Source: Silene conica (Eukaryota > Streptophyta > Magnoliopsida > Caryophyllales > Caryophyllaceae). Taken from it: 64,000 nt of DNA. Position 1 is the stretch's first letter, and every line of letters starts with the position of its first letter. Location: positions 9,162,747 through 9,226,746 of the forward strand of contig CM055319.2 in NCBI GenBank assembly GCA_029255685.2, read 5' to 3'. Shown piece after piece: positions 58,335-64,000 of the stretch. Below the pieces are notes generated by a model. That model had not been told where the DNA came from. It made no database searches and saw nothing but the letters and a program-made list of their open reading frames with translations. The translations under genes were made by a program, and so were the position numbers.

Positions 58335-60014
58335 GGATGTGTTTGGTTCAAGCATAAAAAGTATAAGGTATGGGTTTGGAATGAGCCAAAACCCATACCA
58401 TGTGTTTGTTTAGCAAATTTGAGGATTTCATACCCATACTTCAAATCCATAATGTATGAGTTTCTCATACCCAAGGAGGAGGGTGAGTATGAGATTGATA
58501 CACGTGGGTATCAAACTATAATAAACAAAAATGCGAAAAATAAATATTAAGACATATTATAAACAAAACACTAGTTTCGTGACCCGTGACATTCACGGGT
58601 TTATATGTTTTAGTATTGTTATTTTATTGTATCGTTAGATTTGTCCGAATAATTAGTTTATCCATTTAAAAATATATAATTTTGACTTTTGAAATACTTA
58701 AAAGTTATTTAATTAATGCATAATGTTTGATTATTATTTTTTTTAGATTGATAAATTATGTAGTGTAAAGAGTCTAAAACATACTTTTTAATTAAATTAT
58801 AGGGCTTTTTATCTCAATATTTAATTTCTTATAAATCACAGTTTTTAATAGTAGCATAGTTATGAAATTTAATAAATGATAGTGTTAATATATAATCCAT
58901 ATCATCAATTTGTCAAAAATCCTAAATTTTAATTTTGCAAAAATGATAAATTAAGTTAAATAGCAACCTACTAGGCTACTACAAATGGTGAGGGAAATCA
59001 AAAAGTCATGCTATTAAATAAAAGAAATAAAAGTTAAATAAATATGTAGTTAATAACCAAATTTAGGAAAGAAAATAAATAGTTTATATTAATTTATTTT
59101 GTGTTCGCAACTAACATTTTTTTTATTTTTATTTTTTATTTATAAGCATGTGACATGTGATTTTAGATATGACTTTTTAATAACACATGACATAATAAGA
59201 TACTTATTATTGTCTTTTTAACATCGATGCTCAAAAGTGATGAACCTTGATTGATGTTTATGTCCATCTTAAATTTGATAATAATAATAATAGAAAAAAT
59301 GTTCAAAAGTCATAAAACGTATCTTCAATTGTTTATATTTTTTGATAGAAGCAAAATTTGTAAGCAATAATTTTTTCCTATTCATATCGTCAATAGAATT
59401 GTATGTGCCACTAATTAATATATCTTATCTATCTATTCAAATCAAGTTGAGTGTGTTAAGATTTTAAATATTATAGATAATTGAATTAAATTAATTTATA
59501 GATAAATGAATTAAACTAATGAAATGTAATAATAAATTGATAATCCATCACATAAATTCGTCATGTCACATTAAAAATATGCTACGTCATATCTAAATAT
59601 CCAAGTCACATTAAAATTATGCCACCTCACATTAAAATTTATAGATTGTTGATTGTTGACATTGATGATTGTTGACGTGGATTTTGGAGGGTGCAAGGTG
59701 GCTTTTTGGTAATCCTATGTGGCTTTTATTTCTTGCTGACGTGGCTTTTACTTGGCATTTTAGATTAGCCTTTTAATAATGTTTTATAGATTTTATATAA
59801 TTATTTGATAAAATCTTTATTTTCCTGATTTTATATGTTTAGATTATTATTTAAAGTATTGGATTTTACATATTTCAACCCTAACTTAGTTTTAAACTCA
59901 TATCATTTACAATTGAAACAAGCGCAAGGTATAAGGTATGAAGTTCCAAACTCATACCACCCAGGTATGATGCCTGATTCCAAACCCATACTCATACACG
60001 AAACAAACGCCCCC
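58335..60014. repeat. Tourist-like MITE (TSD TTA), split by a small Helitron
   Basis: Ends GGATGTGTTTGGTTC and, inverted, GGGGGCGTTTGTTTC are flanked by TTA on both sides (58332-58334, 60015-60017). Both arms carry 'catacc'-rich sequence (AAACCCATACCATG; AACTCATACCACC). About 460 bp remain after removing the Helitron at 58571-59790. Confidence 0.75.
58571..59790 (-). mobile_element. Non-autonomous Helitron, 1.2 kb, reverse strand
   Basis: The minus-strand 5' end reads TCTATAAAACATTATTAAAA (59790) after A. The 3' end has the hairpin ACCCGTGA-ATG-TCACGGGT, then CTAG at 58574-58571 followed by T. A GCCACGTCAGC-type block near the 5' end (about 59730-59752) resembles the CCTACGTGGCGCA block near the 5' end of the large Helitron. 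It contains no coding sequence. Confidence 0.75.
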
Positions 60015-60068
60015 TTAATGAGCTCTATTAGTTAACATAAGTACTTAAATAGTAGGTGTTACCTAATA

Positions 60069-60159
60069 CCGTCTTAAATTAAGACCTTTCACAATCCACA
60101 TTTTATTTATGTCTTATTTAAATCGGTTATGAGTGTCGGACTTAACTTAAGACGATTTT
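60069..60159. repeat. Short inverted repeat with CCGTCTTAA ends
   Basis: CCGTCTTAAATTAAGAC and the block ACTTAACTTAAGACGATTT are inverted relatives about 60 bp apart, as in small MITEs of plant genomes. 60160-60850 otherwise shows nothing recognisable. Confidence 0.4.
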
Positions 60160-60850
60160 AACTACGAAATTGTGAAATTGAAAACTCGTTTACAAGATGT
60201 TTGTAATTTTCAAATATAAAAATAATTAATAAATCGTATATGAAACGATTTTACATTGTAAATTATGATAAAAACATATTATCAACAATTTCAGTACGTC
60301 TCTTATAAAATATTTTTATTGTATAAAAAATGGTTTTATGAGTCGAGGAACATTTGAATAATTGTAAAGATAATAAATGGCTTAAGGTTGGAAGTAACAT
60401 AGTAACAAAAAAAATGATTGTAAAAGAAAATCGGAGTTGCTAAATTTCGCACACGATTTTGCTTAATCTCGCACACATTGTCATCTTATTTCGACTTTAC
60501 CCCTCTTACTTTTTACACATAAATAAATAGGACAATAATTAAAAGTAATGAAATCCCAAAAAAACATATATGCTCCACTTCCCCACCATCACTTGCCCTA
60601 CTGGCAGAAGCACTACCACCAGCTGCTCAAAATTAAAACGCACCACCATCAACCGACCCACCTTCAACGGGGGCGAGTGTCCCTACTAGTCCCCTCCGCC
60701 ATCGCTCCATCGTTGTTAGGGAACAAGTTAGATACTAAATGTATTAGTTAAATTTGATTTGTTTTGTTTTTAGGGTTATGAGCAGTTATAATGTTATTGG
60801 CCGGTGAGAATTGACCAAAATGTCCCATTGGTTTTTCTTTTAGTAAATAA

Positions 60851-61206
60851 TTAGTTTTACTCCCGTGCAAATTGTACGGGATGAAATATTCAACAATTTG
60901 ATTAAATATATCAATTTTACATAATTATAATCTTGATTAGATTTAAACTTTGAGGGTATTTAATAATATCCATTGATTTTCAATTTTAAATTTAATGTAG
61001 GTTGTTTAATATAAATATGTATAAAATTAATTTGTACGTTGATGTATAGTTGGCAAAAATAACTCGATTAGAATGCTCTGATTCAGACCTGGACTGACCC
61101 CTAAACTGAGATCCCTAGTTTGACTCGTAACCCGATGACTCTAAAAAATTATATGTGCGGACTTGAATGCATAAGAATACTTGAAATGATCTTGGTTTTA
61201 TATAGA
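60851..61206 (-). mobile_element. Very short non-autonomous Helitron (356 bp)
   Basis: The minus-strand 5' end is TCTATATAAAACCAAG (61206) after A. The 3' hairpin is TCCCGTACAA-TT-TGCACGGGA (imperfect), followed by GTAAAACTAA with T beyond. CTAA fits the CTRR rule. No coding sequence is present. Confidence 0.65.
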
Positions 61207-62280
61207 TAAGATCATAAGATTAGTAATAATAATTTTCGATAATTAATGAAAGTTGTGTTTATTTTTTAACCTAAAAATATTTTCGAACATCCTTTTATAA
61301 AGAAGTGAGTCTTTACTTATTTTATTTTGCCATTTTTCAAATTCAATATTTTTTTAAGAATTTTGCCCTCTTTTCACAATTTTAAAAATTTTATTCGATT
61401 TTACATAACTTAGCAATGACCTTAATAATGTTGCATTTAAATATTTGCAGAAAATTTTAAAACTTCCTTTTTTTAAGATTGACAATAAAGGGTATTTAGT
61501 GGTCATTGGATTAATGAATGGATAATTATTTTATATTGTCAACAAAAGTTATTGAATTTTTATAAGTTGTAATTTTTAATGTTTTGGATATCATTGATGC
61601 AAAAATTGTTGTATTGGAAGTGTAAATGGAACAAATTCTAGTGTGAATTTTTATATGAAGTTGAACTTATAAATGGAGTACTCATTTTCTTTAAAAAAAT
61701 TGAGTTTTCATTGATTTGCAAATTTTGCAATGTTTAATGTTTTTTATCGTGATTTTTAACAACATATAAGAAAATGTTCCACTATAACATTTTTTTGTGA
61801 AATGTTATATATAATTATCTTAAAAAATTATATTGCATATAAAAATGGAAAAAACAATACTCGGTGAGCCAGTAAAGCAGAGGCTATATGAATGAATTGC
61901 AAAACTTGAAACAAACGCTACATTGCACTTTTGCACGTTTTCTTATTGATGGTCCCGCAATTGAAAAAATGAAATATATGATATTGATGACGTGGGTGAA
62001 GGAGGAGGGTTTAAATGTTTTTGTAATTATAAAGATAAAATGGACTGTATAAAGCCGCTTTAAACAAGACTAATAACGTATATTTTGACGCATAGTTTTG
62101 TGTATCAACATTTGGTTGAATAAAGTAATGAGAGTTTCTGGAGATAAATATTGTACGAATGTAGACGAGATACACTGATACACGCACTCAACAACAACCA
62201 ATTGAACCAAATAATACAGTATGTCACTCTGTCATTCTCGATCTCGTATTGATTGAATAAAATAATGAGAGGCAAAGTTG
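61207..62280. other. AT-rich sequence upstream of the latex-protein gene
   Basis: No gene or clear repeat is visible. The last few hundred bases are the likely promoter region of the 62372 gene. A GAATAAA(A/G)TAATGAGAG motif is repeated near 62116 and 62255. Confidence 0.45.
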
Positions 62281-62288
62281 TATAAATA
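62281..62288 (+). promoter_or_regulatory. TATA box of the MLP-like gene
   Basis: TATAAATA lies 91 bp before the ATG, leaving a leader of about 55-60 bases if transcription starts some 30 bases downstream. Spacing and sequence are typical of a plant core promoter. Confidence 0.7.
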
Positions 62289-62371
62289 GCAACCAAAAGA
62301 TGGTGTGTAGCTATCTCATTATCACTACAAATAATCATTTAAACAAACAAGAAAACATAAGTAAATAAAAG

Positions 62372-62561
62372 ATGAGGGTTATAGGGAAGTTTGAAGTGGA
62401 GGTCGACATCGCCGCGTGTGGCGGAGATGTCTTTCATGAAATATTCAGCACTAGACCTCACCATATCGCCACCATGTCACCCTCTAATATCCATGCTTGT
62501 GATGTTCATGAGGGTGATTTTGGTAAACCTGGCTCTATCATTTTCTGGGACTACACTCTCG
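62372..62561 (+). CDS. MLP-like protein (major latex protein, Bet v 1 superfamily), exon 1
   Basis: The exon encodes 63 residues plus a split codon: MRVIGKFEVEVDIAACGGDV, then FHEIFSTRPHHIATMSPSNI, then HACDVHEGDFGKPGSIIFWD and YTLG. The start GKxEVE(V)(D/E)I, the P-x2-(I/V)..MSP..I...(D/E)VHEGD(F/W)G..GS(I/V)..W.Y pattern and the phase-1 intron after residue 63 are those of the MLP branch of the Bet v 1 fold, small cytosolic proteins of about 150 residues with a hydrophobic ligand pocket, linked to defence and long-distance transport in some plants. The donor is G|GTATTA. Exon 2 (about 90 residues) is not found up to 64000, so it lies beyond the window or is lost. The intron holds a MITE, a SINE and a hAT-like repeat. 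The open exon, TATA box and leader suggest a real gene. Confidence 0.85.
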
Positions 62562-62740
62562 GTATTATATTCTGTTTAACGTACTACACCATTTATTTAC
62601 GTCTTTGCTCGATCATGCACATACTATAATTACAATCTCAATAAACAACGTAAATTCTCCCCCAATAATTATTCGTTTATTTGCTTTATTTAAAGCGTAT
62701 ATACGGTAGTTTAATTCCTGTTAAAACAAAATTTTATTTA

Positions 62741-63030
62741 GGGGTCGTTTGCTTTTGTACTTAGGAATGAATGAGATTGGATTGGAACGAGAAACTATGG
62801 TAGGATGGGGTTTTAACTCTATACCTTTTAAAAATATGTTTGGTTCATTAGAAAAATTAAATATAAAGGAATGGAGTGTGAATCCATGAGGAGGTGAGTT
62901 TGGGATTCCAGGGGTTAGGGTGGAATAAAAATCTGATGGATTCTAACTACATTCCAAAATGTCTCAACCAAACGCTAAAATGTGTGTAATTCATTTCATT
63001 TCATTCCAAACTACCCAACCAAACACCCCC
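62741..63030 (+). repeat. Tourist-like MITE, 290 bp, TSD TTA
   Basis: It begins GGGGTCGTTTGCTTTTG, ends with the inverted form (CCAACCAAACACCCCC) and is flanked by TTA on both sides (62738-62740, 63031-63033). It is a relative of the element at 16114-16411. It lies in or beyond intron 1 of the MLP-like gene. Confidence 0.85.
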
Positions 63031-63208
63031 TTAATAGCGTCTTTAATTGCGTCTTTAATTTTAGACCTCTTGCACCCGATTGAAATAATAGAGTGGAAAT
63101 AAGGGTTTATGTGGTTTTTTTATCGTTTAATATGCAACTTGCATTTCGTAGAAAATGAGTACAATATGATTAATCCTTACGTAAAAGTCATGCTACCGAC
63201 TCTCTTGC

Positions 63209-63328
63209 AAAGAAAATAAGAGTTAGTTCAAGTGGTAAAAGTTCTTTTACCCCAACTAAGAAATTGGGGGTTCGATTCTCACTCATGATTTAGTGCGCTT
63301 AGTTAAACAAAAAAAGAAAAAAAAAACA
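63209..63328 (+). mobile_element. tRNA-derived SINE, about 120 bp
   Basis: A Pol III A box TAGTTCAAGTGG (63224-63235) and a B box GGTTCGATTCT (63269-63279) are spaced as in a tRNA-like head, followed by a short body and an A-rich tail (63306-63328). A near-perfect duplication ACTCTC(T/G)TGC flanks it (63199-63208, 63329-63338). The rest of the unit cannot fold as a full tRNA, so it is a SINE and not a tRNA gene. Confidence 0.75.
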
Positions 63329-63425
63329 ACTCTCGTGCCATTATTTTTCTTGCGAATTTAGCTATTTGCTCCAAGGTAAACTCTGAAAAAAATGCATTAT
63401 GGAATTGATGTTGGCTATTATGCTT

Positions 63426-63982
63426 AGAGGTGTTCAGAATAAACCGAACTACAAAATCGCAAAATCATACACTTGTAAAGTTCGATTAATCAAACTGCTT
63501 TGACAAAACGGTTTGGTAAACTGATCCGTTAAATTTATCATGAATATGGTTCGGTTAAGGTTCGCAATTTTAGAAAAGTGGGTAATTGAACCAAACCGTT
63601 TCATAAAAAAGTAAGCAAAAGTTAAAATATTATAAAATAAAATGTTCTTTCGTTTAATTTTGTTAATGTTTCCAAATTTAAAAATTGTTAAATTGATTAA
63701 TATTAAAATTTTACTAATTAACTTTATTGTTGACTATAATATATAATAAAAATTTAATTAAACTACTAATTAAAATTCACGAAAATTAAAGAGAAAATAT
63801 ATTTAGCACGTTTATAAGTTAACTGGTAACCGAACCGCAAATAACCGTTTAAAGTGGTTAACTGAACCGTTTATAACCGTTAGGAACGTTGCGATTTAAA
63901 TTTGGTATTTTGTCAAACCAAACAGCATGCAAACTCAATTAAATATACGGTTTGATGAACCGAACCATGAATGAACACGTGG
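63426..63982. repeat. hAT-like MITE with AACCGAAC motifs
   Basis: It starts AGAGGTGTTCAGAATAAACC and ends with TGAACACGTGG, an inverted form of the same end. Many AACCGAAC, AAACCGTT and GGTTCGGTT motifs lie near both ends, as in common plant hAT MITEs. I could not find a clear 8-bp duplication. Confidence 0.5.
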
Positions 63983-64000
63983 TAGTGTGGTACTTATTCT

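Noticed and set aside
63209-63328. A tRNA gene, suggested by A and B boxes
   Set aside because: No acceptor stem or cloverleaf can be formed, and an A-rich tail plus flanking duplication mark a SINE.

Overview
The window is nuclear DNA of a flowering plant, most likely a eudicot; the species cannot be told from the sequence. It is AT-rich, almost free of host genes, and packed with plant-type mobile elements: a Tekay/Del chromovirus, Copia and TRIM retroelements, a DD39D mariner-like element, CACTA, Tourist-like MITEs, Helitrons carrying an RPA gene, and a tRNA-derived SINE. The only convincing host gene is the first exon of a major-latex-protein (Bet v 1 family) gene at 62372-62561, with a TATA box at 62281.

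Layout. 1-7050: retroelement fossils. These are the 3' part and a 1.7-kb LTR of a Ty3/gypsy element, with five GC-rich hairpin cassettes just upstream of its TATA box, next to a reverse-strand Copia LTR that has internal sequence on both sides, followed by non-coding retroelement sequence. 7075-9092: a hAT-like repeat and a large foldback element with a second foldback between (TA)n tracts in its loop. 9929-14908: a 5-kb mariner-like element with a decayed DD39D transposase, a nested 1.1-kb element with a GRF-type zinc-finger remnant, and a possible unknown gene on the opposite strand. 15063-21981: MITEs and a reverse-strand non-autonomous Helitron that holds a poly-A retroposon. 21982-31372: a MITE split by a very young Tekay element (22176-30723) whose 5' LTR has been rebuilt as a 388-bp palindrome.

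31503-56703: a small LTR element (TSD TCAAG) split by a 24.1-kb Helitron (32562-56658), the central feature. The Helitron starts with TC, ends with a 7-bp hairpin and CTAG, and sits between A and T. It carries a multi-exon RPA1-like gene and a complete-looking Rep/PIF1-helicase gene whose 3' two thirds is open apart from a recent TRIM insertion (identical 203-bp LTRs, TSD CCATA). It also carries a CACTA element (TSD TCT), fragments of host genes (MCM3 and probably eIF2-beta), scrambled duplications and tandem repeats. The N-terminal part of the Rep/helicase gene contains four tandem copies of a two-exon module made of symmetric phase-1 exons.

56709-64000: AT-rich sequence with two Tourist-like MITEs, two short reverse-strand Helitrons (58571-59790, 60851-61206), the latex-protein exon, a SINE with Pol III boxes and a hAT-like MITE.

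The nesting gives a relative order without any clock: small LTR element, then Helitron, then CACTA and TRIM; MITE, then Tekay. The autonomous Helitron encodes what a Helitron family needs to move (HUH/Y2 nuclease, 5'-3' helicase, single-strand binding protein), and the several short Helitrons nearby share its type of hairpin end.
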